Below the pieces are notes generated by a model, which had not been told where the DNA came from, made no database searches, and worked only from the letters and a program-made list of their open reading frames with translations. From positions 1-64,000 of the forward strand of contig JACKLM010000004.1 in the NCBI GenBank assembly GCA_024235895.1: a stretch of 64,000 bases of DNA. Direction: 5' to 3'. Origin of the DNA: Burkholderiaceae bacterium. GTDB taxonomy: Bacteria; Pseudomonadota; Gammaproteobacteria; Burkholderiales; Burkholderiaceae_C. Shown in pieces: positions 1-8,100 of this stretch. Within the stretch, counting starts at the first letter, position 1; every line of letters starts with the position of its first letter. The translations under genes were made by a program, and so were the position numbers.

Positions 1-447
1 AAGTTCGAGGACCTGAAGGCGCTGGCCGCCACGCTTCAGGCCCCGCCGCACCTGTGGACCGAAAGCCAACTCTGGCAGGCCTACGCCGCGCTGGACCAGA
101 GCAGGGTCAAGGGCGCGAGCCGCCGCCGGATCCTGACCGACCTCGTGTCACTGGTGCGCTACGCGATGCACCAGGAGAACGAGCTGGTGCCCTACCCCGA
201 GCGCGTGGCCGCCAACTTCAAGGCGTGGGTGGCGCAGCAGCAGGCGGCGGGGAAGGGCTTCACCGACGAGCAGCGCTGGTGGCTGGAGAAGATGGCCGAG
301 CACATCGCCAGTAACCTGGGCATCGAGGCCGAGGACTTTGGCTACGCGCCGTTCGACCAGCGCGGAGGGCTGGGCCGGGTACATCAGCTCTTCGGGGCGG
401 AGTTGCCGAAGGTGATCGATGAGTTGAATCGGGAGTTGGTGGCGTGA
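1..447 (+). CDS. hsdR: Type I restriction endonuclease subunit R, C-terminal fragment
   Basis: The frame is open from base 1, so the gene begins outside the window; only the last 148 residues are seen. They match the C-terminal helical domain of type I R subunits (EcoEI_R_C type): a DLVSLVRYAM stretch, the Trp-rich EQRWWLEKMAEHIA segment, the FGYAPFDQRGGLG motif and a closing IDELNRELVA. This domain docks HsdR onto the methylase core; the nuclease and DEAD-box translocase domains lie upstream of the window. The stop codon overlaps the GTG start of hsdS (GTGA), so the two are translationally coupled. Family assignment is by recognition of these motifs. Confidence 0.88.
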   Translation, partial: KFEDLKALAATLQAPPHLWTESQLWQAYAALDQSRVKGASRRRILTDLVSLVRYAMHQENELVPYPERVAANFKAWVAQQQAAGKGFTDEQRWWLEKMAEHIASNLGIEAEDFGYAPFDQRGGLGRVHQLFGAELPKVIDELNRELVA

Positions 448-1724
448 GCGCAGTGCTTGCCGACATCGCTGCGACCGACGCGAGGACATGGGAGCTGAAA
501 CCGCTTGCCGAAGTCGCGGACATCCTTGATGGCAAGCGCGTCCCGGTTAACGCGAAGGAACGGGAAAAGCGCCAGGGACCCGTGCCGTACTACGGCGCCA
601 CGGGCCAGGTTGGTTGGATCGACGACTTCTTGTTTGACGAGGAACTCGTTCTGTTGGGGGAAGACGGCGCGCCGTTCCTGGAGACAAACAAGCCCAAGGC
701 CTACATCATTCGCGGCAAGTCATGGGTCAACAATCACGCGCACGTCCTGCGTGCCCGAGCCGTGCCCATCGCCTGGCTGGCGCACTATCTGAACGTCGTG
801 CGCTACGACAGGCTCGTCACTGGCACGACGCGCCTCAAGTTGACGCAAGCGGCGATGCGGCAGATTCGCGTTCCAGTTGCACCGTGGCACGTGATGGAGC
901 AGCGCGTCGCCGACCTAGAAAAGCAGTTCTCCCGCCTCGACGAAGCCGTCGCCACCCTCAAGCGCGTCAAGGCCAACCTGGAGCGTCAAGCCGCCGCGAT
1001 CCTTTCGGCTGCTATCGGGGGGGAACTAATCGATCGCGCCGTTCTCCCGGCCAACACTGAACGACCCGAGTTCGCACCTGCCATCGAATTGCCCTCCGGT
1101 TGGTCGTGGGCATCTGCCGCGGAGGTATGCGAAGTCGTTGCCAGTGGTTCTACGCCGAAGCCAGAAGAGATGACGAGCGGAGCCGGCGAGGTCCCATTCA
1201 TCAAGGTCTACAACCTCGGATTCGACGGGTCGCTGGACTTCAACGTGAAGCCCACGTTCATCCGCCGAGCGATACATGACGGACAACTTGCTCGCTCACG
1301 ATGCCTGCCGGGCGATGTGCTGATGAACATCGTTGGCCCGCCGCTCGGGAAGGTGTCGCTCGTCCCCGATTCCTTCCCGGAGTGGAACATCAATCAGGCC
1401 ATAGTGACCTTCCGAGTCGGCCCACGCATCTTGAACCACCTGCTCGCGTACTGGCTGATGGCCCCGCCGCTCCAGCGCCGAATTGAGAGAACTTCCAAGG
1501 CAACGGCAGGCCAGTTCAACGTCCAGGTCTCAACCTGCCGCAAGCTCGTCCTGCCTCTTCCGCCACTCGGTGAACAGGCACGCATCGTCGCCGAAGTCGA
1601 CCGCCGCCTATCCATCGTCCGCGAAGTCGAGGCCGAGGTTGACGCGAATCTGAAGCGCGCGCAGGCGCTGCGGCAGGCGGTGCTGGCAAGGGCTTTCGCG
1701 GCCCCTGGCGAATCGGGACAATAG
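444..1724 (+). CDS. hsdS: Type I restriction-modification specificity subunit S
   Basis: A 426-residue HsdS, which chooses the DNA target of the methylase and restriction complex. The layout is standard: target-recognition domain 1 (about residues 15-145, starting WELKPLAEVADI), a first conserved helical spacer (about 150-190, LEKQFSRLDEAVATLKRVKANLERQ), target-recognition domain 2 (about 215-365, starting LPSGWSWASAAEV) and a C-terminal conserved helix that repeats the spacer (LPPLGEQARIVAEVDRRL). The GTG start overlaps the hsdR stop. Codon use is more mixed than in the core genes further right (GTT, TTG and AAC-rich stretches), which suggests acquisition by transfer. The recognition sequence cannot be read from the protein. 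Confidence 0.93.
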   Translation: MSAVLADIAATDARTWELKPLAEVADILDGKRVPVNAKEREKRQGPVPYYGATGQVGWIDDFLFDEELVLLGEDGAPFLETNKPKAYIIRGKSWVNNHAHVLRARAVPIAWLAHYLNVVRYDRLVTGTTRLKLTQAAMRQIRVPVAPWHVMEQRVADLEKQFSRLDEAVATLKRVKANLERQAAAILSAAIGGELIDRAVLPANTERPEFAPAIELPSGWSWASAAEVCEVVASGSTPKPEEMTSGAGEVPFIKVYNLGFDGSLDFNVKPTFIRRAIHDGQLARSRCLPGDVLMNIVGPPLGKVSLVPDSFPEWNINQAIVTFRVGPRILNHLLAYWLMAPPLQRRIERTSKATAGQFNVQVSTCRKLVLPLPPLGEQARIVAEVDRRLSIVREVEAEVDANLKRAQALRQAVLARAFAAPGESGQ

Positions 1725-1742
1725 CGGCAAAGGAGGCAGACC

Positions 1743-2666
1743 ATGGCCACTGACGCCAGCATCGACCTCGCCTCGCTGCGTTTCGACGGCAAGCGCTTCG
1801 AGGGACATGCCCTCGATGTGGAATGCACGCAGGAACTCATCGCGTACCGCACGCTGATCCTCGAGTGCGCGAAGGAGCTCTGGCGCCGCAAGAACCCGGG
1901 CCGGGTGCGGCTGCCCAAGGGATTCGAGGACGGGTTCCGCGTGCAGTTCGACCGCATCGACGACGGTTCGGCCGTCGTGCCCTTGAGGCGAGTGCGCGAA
2001 GCGGCTCAGGCCGAACTCGATCTCGGCGACGAGTTCGATGAAGCAGCAGCCCTTGTCGACGCGGCGATTGGGGCGGCCGACCGGGACGATCTGCTTCCTG
2101 AGCAGCTGCCCTCGAACGTGATCCCGCTGTTCGCCGGCTTCGGCCGGACCTTGCGCGACGACGAAGTGCTGTTCACCCGCGCACGCAGCTCCAACAGCGA
2201 AGCGGCCTATACCCCAAAGGCTCGCGCGGTACTGGCCCAGTGGGTCGGCCCGACCTACGAAGACAAAGTGGACCTCGTCGGCGAAGTGCGCATGGCGAAC
2301 CTCGGGCCCGGGGCGTTTCGACTTCAGGTCGCCGAGACGGGTTCGCTGGTCGAGGGCCGGTTCGACGCCACGCAAGAGGCGCTCGTTCTCGATGCGCTGA
2401 AGAACCACCGCAACGTGCGCCTTCGCGTGTCCGGAACCGCCGAGTTCTCGACGCGTGACCGACAGATCAAGCGGCTGGTGCGAGTCGACGACGTGGGGCT
2501 GGCGCCGGTCACGGCGGGTTCGTTCGACGAGTCGGCGCCGCCCATCTGGGAGCAACTGGCCAAGATCGGGCTGGAAGCGCCCTCGGGAACCTGGGACGCT
2601 GTACCGGACGACCTGTCGCAGCGGATTGACGAGGTTGTCTACGGTCACGGGGACGGCGAGCGGTGA
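1743..2666 (+). CDS. Hypothetical protein coupled to a PIN nuclease
   Basis: A 307-residue soluble protein of unknown function, starting 18 bp after hsdS behind an AAAGGAGG-like ribosome binding site. It is acidic, with no signal peptide or membrane segment. The N-terminal third contains a helical stretch rich in charged residues (LILECAKELWRRKNPGRVRLPKGFEDGFRVQFDRI) and the middle is alpha/beta in character (VDLVGEVRMANLGPGAFRLQV). The stop overlaps the GTG of the following PIN-domain gene, so the two are translationally coupled and probably act together. By position it could be an antitoxin-like or regulatory partner of the nuclease, but it has none of the usual small DNA-binding antitoxin folds. 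I do not recognise the family. Confidence 0.75.
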   Translation: MATDASIDLASLRFDGKRFEGHALDVECTQELIAYRTLILECAKELWRRKNPGRVRLPKGFEDGFRVQFDRIDDGSAVVPLRRVREAAQAELDLGDEFDEAAALVDAAIGAADRDDLLPEQLPSNVIPLFAGFGRTLRDDEVLFTRARSSNSEAAYTPKARAVLAQWVGPTYEDKVDLVGEVRMANLGPGAFRLQVAETGSLVEGRFDATQEALVLDALKNHRNVRLRVSGTAEFSTRDRQIKRLVRVDDVGLAPVTAGSFDESAPPIWEQLAKIGLEAPSGTWDAVPDDLSQRIDEVVYGHGDGER

Positions 2667-3073
2667 AGATCGTCTTTGCCGATACCGGCTACTGGGCCGC
2701 GCTGCTCAACCCGAAGGACCAGCTTCACGCGAAGGCGGGCCAAGTTTCGTCAGGGCTGGGCAAGGTCCGCATCCTGACGACCGAGATGGTGCTGGACGAG
2801 CTGCTTGCCGCACTGTCGAAGGTTCCGCTGCGGCCCTATGCGATCCGGGGCGTCGAAGCGATACGGTCGAATCCGAACGTCGAGGTCGTGCCGCAGACGT
2901 CGCTGCAGTTCGTGTCGGCATTCGACAGCTACCGCGGCGTGAGCGACAAGGAGTGGAGTCTCACCGACTGCGCCTCCTTCGTCCTGATGCGTGAGCGCGG
3001 CCTCACCGAGGCCTTGGCTCACGATCATCACTTCGAGCAGGCCGGCTTCATTGCGCTGCTTCGGGGCGCGTGA
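2663..3073 (+). CDS. PIN-domain nuclease
   Basis: A 136-residue PIN-domain protein. The expected acidic metal-binding residues are visible: Asp7 in the opening VFADTGYWAALLNP strand, Glu46 in the MVLDELL helix, Asp102 in SLTDCASFVLM and Asp121 in the HDHHF motif before the last strand. PIN proteins cut single-stranded RNA, and many are toxins of toxin-antitoxin pairs. The GTG start overlaps the stop of the 307-residue gene upstream (GTGA). Its length is normal for a VapC-like PIN protein, but the partner is much larger than a VapB. It sits inside a restriction-modification island, so a defence or abortive role is possible (inference). Confidence 0.85.
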   Translation: MKIVFADTGYWAALLNPKDQLHAKAGQVSSGLGKVRILTTEMVLDELLAALSKVPLRPYAIRGVEAIRSNPNVEVVPQTSLQFVSAFDSYRGVSDKEWSLTDCASFVLMRERGLTEALAHDHHFEQAGFIALLRGA

Positions 3074-3270
3074 CCGGCGGGCACCTTCGCGGCACCAATG
3101 TCGGAGGCCGAATGTTCGCTGCGCTTCGATGGGTGGCTCGCGTTAATCAATGGAAAACAAGGGTTCGCGCTGCGCCAGCGCCGCAAGCCGAAGCCAAGTG
3201 CTTGATTGTCAAAGGCTTTTCCTTTTGATTCCGGAGTTCGACACGCGCCGGTCAAATCAAAGCAGCGATC

Positions 3271-3307
3271 AATTGGAGTGGAATGGGAGTGCCATTGACC
3301 TCCAATT
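3271..3307. repeat. Nested inverted repeat after the PIN gene
   Basis: AATTGGAG at 3271-3278 is matched by CTCCAATT at 3300-3307. Inside it AATGG (3283-3287) pairs with CCATT (3292-3296), so the stretch can fold as an 8 bp plus 5 bp hairpin. A pyrimidine-rich tract follows (3308-3327). The element lies in the 270-bp gap between the PIN gene and the broken hsdM copy. It could be a terminator or an operator; there is no clear T-run. Confidence 0.5.
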
Positions 3308-3343
3308 CCCTCCCATTCCCTTCCATTCGTCCGGCCTGACGCT

Positions 3344-3622
3344 TTGAACACCTCCACCCTCGTCCAGAAGCCCTGGAACTACTGCAACGTCCTGCGCGAC
3401 GATGGGATGAGCTATGGCGACTACGTCGAGCAGGCCTGCTGTTCCTCAAGATGGCGGACGAGCGCAGCCGCCCGCCGCATAACCAGCTCAGCCGCATCGC
3501 CCGCCGCCTACGCCTGGCCCGCGCTGCTGGCCAAGGACTGCGATGCGCTGTTCGACCACTACCGCCACACGCTGGAAGAGTTGGGCAAGCAGCCGGGCAC
3601 GCTGGCGCTGATCTTCGCGAGG
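3344..3622 (+). pseudogene. Truncated, scrambled duplicate of the hsdM 5' end
   Basis: The first about 280 bp closely match the start of the intact hsdM at 4563. MNTSTLVQKPWNYCNVLRDD here corresponds to MNSSTLVQKLWNYCNVLRDD there, with the ATG changed to TTG. At about 3435 seven bases are missing relative to hsdM and at about 3490 one base is extra. About 20 residues between are therefore out of frame before the match resumes (AYAWPALLAKD, then DHYRHTLEELGKQPGTLALIF). Similarity stops near 3622 and the reading frame runs on into unrelated sequence until 3706. No methylase catalytic motifs are present, so this cannot be an active methyltransferase. It looks like the residue of a tandem duplication or of recombination between hsdM genes. 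Confidence 0.85.
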
Positions 3623-3702
3623 CTGTCGCAAGCATTGGGACGACGGCGCCCGCCCGGTTCGCGAATGGTCGTGACGCTGATACGACATTCGCTCTCACAT
3701 AG

Positions 3703-4566
3703 ATGAACACCGAGACCCTCCTCCAGCGCCTCGACCTCGGCGAAGACCAGGACGTCGAGTTCAAGCTCGCCGAGGGCGGCCTGCCCAGGTCGCTTTGGGA
3801 GACGATCTCCGCGTTCGCCAACACCGAAGGTGGCACGGTGGTGCTGGGCGTGGCCGAGCAGGGCGAGAAGCACGAGATTGTCGGCGTGCGTTCGGCCGCC
3901 AAGCTGATCAAGGCCTTCTGGGACGGGCACAACAACCCGCAGAAGTTCAGCCCGGCCCTCTGCACCGAGGGCGACGCTTACCGGGGCCTCGACGAGCTGG
4001 GCCGGGTGATCCTGATGCTGGCGCATCGCTTCGACGAGATCGGCAATGCCGACATCCAGCCGTACCGGGCGGAACACCCGCGCGAGATCGGCGTTCGGCT
4101 CAAGCAGTTCGTGGATGCCGGCTGGCTGGAGAAGGACGGGCATGGGCGCGGCACGCGCTACCGCTGGCCGAAGCAGCGCAGAGGCGATCTGTCGGTGGAT
4201 GCCGGCGGGGGCCTTCCGAGCTCCCAACATAAGGAGCCGAGCTCCGAACAATTGGCCGCCGACTCCGAACATTTGAAAGCCGGGTCCGAACATTTGGGGT
4301 CCGAACAAGAGGCGCGCCTGGCAGCACTGGCTGCGCCCATGCGCGAGCTGGGCAAGATGCCCAACAGGGCGCAGGCGGAGCAAGTCATCCTGGCGCTGTG
4401 TTCGCAGCAGTGGCTGACGCTTCGAACATTGGCGCGGTTGCTCGATCGCGCCCCGGACTCTCTGCGCAACCACTACATCAACCCGATGCTGCGCGACGGT
4501 CGGCTGCGCGCCCGCGTCCCTGGCAGGCCCAACCACCCGGGGCAGGCCTACATGACGAACGAATGA
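3703..4566 (+). CDS. AlbA_2 (Schlafen-like) domain protein, internally deleted
   Basis: A 287-residue protein. The N-terminus has the AlbA_2 putative DNA-binding domain typical of ATP-dependent helicase-like accessory proteins of type I RM loci: LGEDQDVEFKLAEGGLP, then SAFANTEGGTVVLGV and NNPQKFS. At about residue 93 the sequence jumps to HRFDEIGNADIQPYRAEHP and a winged-helix-like LKQFVDAGWLEKDGHGRGTRYRW segment, which in full-length relatives follows an ATPase-like middle domain. That middle part appears to be missing. A low-complexity stretch with repeated SEQ/SEHL units (about 178-203) leads into a C-terminal helical domain. The stop overlaps the ATG of hsdM (ATGA). Family recognition is good; the deletion is inferred from memory of family architecture. 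Confidence 0.75.
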   Translation: MNTETLLQRLDLGEDQDVEFKLAEGGLPRSLWETISAFANTEGGTVVLGVAEQGEKHEIVGVRSAAKLIKAFWDGHNNPQKFSPALCTEGDAYRGLDELGRVILMLAHRFDEIGNADIQPYRAEHPREIGVRLKQFVDAGWLEKDGHGRGTRYRWPKQRRGDLSVDAGGGLPSSQHKEPSSEQLAADSEHLKAGSEHLGSEQEARLAALAAPMRELGKMPNRAQAEQVILALCSQQWLTLRTLARLLDRAPDSLRNHYINPMLRDGRLRARVPGRPNHPGQAYMTNE

Positions 4567-6047
4567 ACTCCTCCACCCTCGTCCAGAAGCTCTGGAACTA
4601 CTGCAACGTCCTGCGCGACGACGGCATGAGCTATGGCGACTACGTCGAGCAGCTCACCTACCTGCTGTTCCTGAAGATGGCGGACGAGCGCAGCCGCCCG
4701 CCGTACCACCAGCCCAGCCCCATTCCCGCGCCCTATGCGTGGCCCGCGCTGCTCGCCAAGGACGGCGATGCGCTGTTCGACCACTACCGCCACACGCTGG
4801 AGGAGCTGGGCAAGCAGCCGGGCACGCTCGCGCTGATCTTCGGCAAGGCGCAGAACAAGTTTCAGGACCCGGCCAAGCTGCGCCGCGTGATCGTCGACCT
4901 GATCGACGCCGAGGACTGGTCGGCGCTGGGCGCCGACGTGAAGGGCGACGCCTACGAGGGCCTGCTGGAGAAGAACGCACAGGACACGAAGAGCGGCGCC
5001 GGCCAGTACTTCACGCCGCGCGCGCTGATCCAGGCGATGGTGGACTGCATCGCGCCCAGGCCCGGCGAGCTGATCTGCGACCCGGCCTGCGGCACCGGCG
5101 GTTTTCTCTTCACCGCGCACCAGTACCTCACGCAGCACTACCCCAACCTCACCCGCGACGAGAAGCGCCACCTCAAGGAAGGCGCTTTCCGCGGCTGGGA
5201 GCTGGTGCAGGGCACCGCGCGGGTGTGTGCGATGAATTTGATGCTGCACGGCATCGGCTCGGAGAAGAGCGTGCCCGTCAAGGTGGCCGACGCGCTGGCG
5301 GCCGACCCCGGCGAGCGCTTCGACGTCGTGCTGGCCAACCCGCCCTTCGGCAAGAAGAGCAGCACGATGATCGTCGGCGAGGACGGCAGGACCTCGACCG
5401 AGAAGGACATCGTCGAGCGCGACGACTTCTGGGCCACCACCAGCAACAAGCAGCTCAACTTCGTGCAGCACATCAAGACGCTGCTCAAGCCCCACGGCCG
5501 CGCGGCGGTGGTAGTGCCCGACAACGTGCTGTTCGAAGGCGGCGCCGGCGAGACCATCCGCCGCAAGCTGATGCACGAGTGCGACGTGCACACCCTGCTG
5601 CGCCTGCCCACGGGCCTGTTCTACGCGCAGGGCGTGAAGGCCAACGTGATCTTCTTCGACAAGAAGCCGGCCAGCGAAACGCCGTGGACGAGGAAGCTCT
5701 GGATCTACGACCTGCGCACCAACAAGCACTTCACGCTGAAGACCAACCCGCTGAGGCGGGCGGACCTGGACGAGTTCGTGGCGCTATACCACCCGGCCAA
5801 TCGGCACCAGCGGCAGGCGACGTGGAGTGCCGAGAAGCCCAACGGACGCTGGCGCGTGTACGAGTTCGACGAGCTGGCGGCGCGCGACAAGGCGAGCCTG
5901 GACATCTTCTGGCTCAAGGACGAGTCGCTCGCCGATTCCGACAACCTGCCGCCGCCAGAGGTGATCGCGCAGGAGATCGTGGAGGACCTGGAGGCGGCAT
6001 TGGAGCAATTCAGGCTGATCGCGGCGGATCTGGGAGAGCGGGCTTGA
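4563..6047 (+). CDS. hsdM: Type I restriction-modification DNA methyltransferase subunit M
   Basis: A 494-residue N6-adenine methyltransferase subunit. The N-terminal HsdM_N helical domain (about 1-130) is followed by the catalytic N6_Mtase domain, with the AdoMet-binding motif DPACGTGGF at residues 173-181 and the catalytic NPPF at 259-262. Its length is normal for the family. It modifies adenines in the sequence chosen by HsdS and forms the M2S core to which HsdR binds. The start is set by the ATGA overlap with the AlbA_2 gene; a longer in-frame extension upstream is antisense-like and was rejected. Placement after hsdR and hsdS, with a dead hsdM copy between them, is unusual. Confidence 0.94.
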   Translation: MNSSTLVQKLWNYCNVLRDDGMSYGDYVEQLTYLLFLKMADERSRPPYHQPSPIPAPYAWPALLAKDGDALFDHYRHTLEELGKQPGTLALIFGKAQNKFQDPAKLRRVIVDLIDAEDWSALGADVKGDAYEGLLEKNAQDTKSGAGQYFTPRALIQAMVDCIAPRPGELICDPACGTGGFLFTAHQYLTQHYPNLTRDEKRHLKEGAFRGWELVQGTARVCAMNLMLHGIGSEKSVPVKVADALAADPGERFDVVLANPPFGKKSSTMIVGEDGRTSTEKDIVERDDFWATTSNKQLNFVQHIKTLLKPHGRAAVVVPDNVLFEGGAGETIRRKLMHECDVHTLLRLPTGLFYAQGVKANVIFFDKKPASETPWTRKLWIYDLRTNKHFTLKTNPLRRADLDEFVALYHPANRHQRQATWSAEKPNGRWRVYEFDELAARDKASLDIFWLKDESLADSDNLPPPEVIAQEIVEDLEAALEQFRLIAADLGERA

Positions 6048-6200
6048 CCGACCCCACCCGATCGCCGCGGGAGGATCGGCCGCCGCCCGATCCGGGGCGG
6101 GGCCTGGAGGAGGAGCGCCGGCCGTCGTAGTGCCAACCAAATCGGGCGACAGTGCGAAACGCCCGCCGCAGCAGGACGCCGGCCGCCGCACCTGACGACA

Positions 6201-7127
6201 ATGCCCTCGCCCATGCCGCTGCCCCCCGACATCGACCCGCTCGCCTTCGACGAGCTGCACGACGACCCCGCGGCCTGGCGCGCGGCGATCGAGTCGCTCG
6301 CCGCGGCGCTGGGCGTCGACGCGGCCGACGTGCAGCAGGAAGGCGAAGGCACCGTGCTCGTCGCGCGCCTGGGCCGCGAGCGCGTGCTCAAGCTCTACCC
6401 GCCGTTCCTGCGCGACCACTTCGAGTTCGAGCGCGCGATGCTCGATCGCCTGCACGGCCGGCTGCGCGTGCCGACCCCGCAGCTGCTGGGCCGCGGCGAG
6501 CACGACGGCTGGCCGTGGCTCGTGATGACGCAGATGCGCGGCGAGCCGCTGACCGCGTCCTGGCCGGCGATGGGCGAGGCCGAGCGCTGCGCGCTGCTGC
6601 ACGAGCTGGGCGCGCTCGCCAGCGAGGTGCACGCGCTGCCGGTCGGCACGCTGGCGGCGCTGGCGCCGCGGTGGGACGACTTCGTCGCCCGCCAGCGCGA
6701 GCGATGCGTCGAGCGCCAGCGGCGCACCGGGCTGCCGCCCCAGCTGCTCGAGCAGCTGCCGGCCTTCGTCGCCGGCGCGCTGCCGCAGGGCCCCGACGTG
6801 CTGCTCACCGGCGAGTACACCCCGTTCAACCTGTTCACGCGCGCGAATCGGCTGTGCGCGATGTTCGACTTCGGCGACGGCCTCGTCGGCCCGCGCCAGT
6901 ACGACTGGCTCGGGCCGCAGTGCTTCCTCGTCGCCGGCGACCCGGCGCGCAGCGCGGCCTTCATGCTCGGTCTGGGCGCGTCGATCGATGCGGACGAGCG
7001 CCTCGCGCTGATGCGCCTGCTGCTGCTGCACCGCTACAGCAACCTGCAGGCCCAGGTCAGGATCGACGGCTGGCAGCAGGCCCGCAGCTTCGAGGAGCTG
7101 GCAGCTCGGATCTGGCCTCTTCCGTAG
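6201..7127 (+). CDS. Aminoglycoside phosphotransferase (APH)-fold kinase
   Basis: A 308-residue protein with the APH small-molecule kinase fold. Lys64 in RERVLKLYP is the likely ATP-binding lysine. The region at residues 202-211 (LTGEYTPFNL) matches the catalytic HGDxxxxN loop, but Glu205 stands where Asp is usual; Asn210 is kept. FDFGD (222-226) supplies the DFG-like metal-binding Asp223. The overall pattern recalls hygromycin-phosphotransferase-like members, but the substrate cannot be told. It stands alone, with 153 bp before it and no obvious operon. The preceding gap (6048-6200) holds no gene I can support and marks the end of the RM island. Confidence 0.75.
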   Translation: MPSPMPLPPDIDPLAFDELHDDPAAWRAAIESLAAALGVDAADVQQEGEGTVLVARLGRERVLKLYPPFLRDHFEFERAMLDRLHGRLRVPTPQLLGRGEHDGWPWLVMTQMRGEPLTASWPAMGEAERCALLHELGALASEVHALPVGTLAALAPRWDDFVARQRERCVERQRRTGLPPQLLEQLPAFVAGALPQGPDVLLTGEYTPFNLFTRANRLCAMFDFGDGLVGPRQYDWLGPQCFLVAGDPARSAAFMLGLGASIDADERLALMRLLLLHRYSNLQAQVRIDGWQQARSFEELAARIWPLP

Positions 7128-7246
7128 CGACCGCGGGCCGCGGCGGGCGCCGAGCCGACCGCCCTTGGCCCGCGCTGGCGTAGGCTGGCCGGGGCCGTCG
7201 GGGTCGGTGTTCGGTGGCTGCCATGTCGGCCGCGCGCGCCGCAGCC

Positions 7247-7795
7247 TCAGTGCCACTGGCGCCAGGCGTGCAGCAGCGCGCGCACCTCGTCGTCGGCGCG
7301 CGCCGGCAGCTTTCGGTACTCGGAGCAGTCGGTCTTGCGCGTGAGCAGTCGGTGGTTGACCAGTTCACGGCGCAGCGTCACGTGGTCGCCGAAGGCGTTG
7401 GCGGCGCGCAGGATCGCATTGACCTCGCGCTCGGTATACGGCCGCTTCGCTTCGAAGCGGGTCCACAGGATCCACATCGCCAGGCGCTGGACGCTGAACT
7501 TGTTCGGCCAGCGCACGAGGCGGCCCTGGTCGTCGAACTGGGCCAACGCCTTGCGGGCGTTGGCACTCAAGGCCGCGGGCGCCTCGGCGGCGGCGCGCGA
7601 TGCGGCCGGGCTGCGCAGCGCGGCGCGCAGGCTCTGCACATTGCGGTGGCCCAGCGCGCGCGCCACCAGGTTCAGCGTCTCCACATGTCCCGGGGTGTCG
7701 GGGCGTTCGGCCTGGCGCGCGGCCAGGGCCTGGCTCAGCGATCGCGCGAACGACGAAAGGTCGGGGATCGCGACGGGCAGCGGTTCGGTCGGCAT
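7247..7795 (-). CDS. DUF2087 domain protein
   Basis: A 182-residue protein whose C-terminal half matches DUF2087: a FDDQGRLVRWPNKFSVQRLAM motif, then AKRPYTEREVNAIL and HVTLRRELVNHRLLTR, and a final EYRKL. DUF2087 is a small winged-helix-like domain often fused to or near transcription regulators; its function is unknown. The ATG at 7793-7795 is chosen because a GGAGA motif lies about 6 bases upstream; an in-frame extension to 7867 lacks support. It converges with the APH-like gene and is divergent from the HicA-like gene. Confidence 0.8.
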   Translation of the reverse strand: MPTEPLPVAIPDLSSFARSLSQALAARQAERPDTPGHVETLNLVARALGHRNVQSLRAALRSPAASRAAAEAPAALSANARKALAQFDDQGRLVRWPNKFSVQRLAMWILWTRFEAKRPYTEREVNAILRAANAFGDHVTLRRELVNHRLLTRKTDCSEYRKLPARADDEVRALLHAWRQWH

Positions 7796-8100
7796 GGACG
7801 TTTCTCCATCGGACACGTGCCTGGACCGCGGGGGTCTGCCGGGGGTCGCCGACTTCCGGCCCGGCACGCACGATGGTGACGTCGCGGGCGGGGGACATGG
7901 GCAGGTTTAGCTCGCGGCGCGGGGCCGCGCGGCAACGCCTGGGTGAACTGCCGACCGAGCCCAGTGTAGCGCGCGCCGCCATCGCTCCCGCGGCAGCAGG
8001 GTTCGGCCGGCGTGCGGGATGCCTATGGGCGGTTCGCTTCGCCACACCGATCCGCCGCAACCTGCTACGCTGGAAATGACGCCACATGCAGGGCCGCGCC

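Noticed and set aside
3150..3347. 65-residue frame in the gap after the PIN gene
   Set aside because: No ribosome binding site, no recognisable fold, and it runs through the nested inverted repeat.
6048..6200. Possible attachment site or tRNA at the end of the RM island
   Set aside because: No tRNA-like sequence or direct repeat with the left part of the island could be seen; the left end is outside the window.
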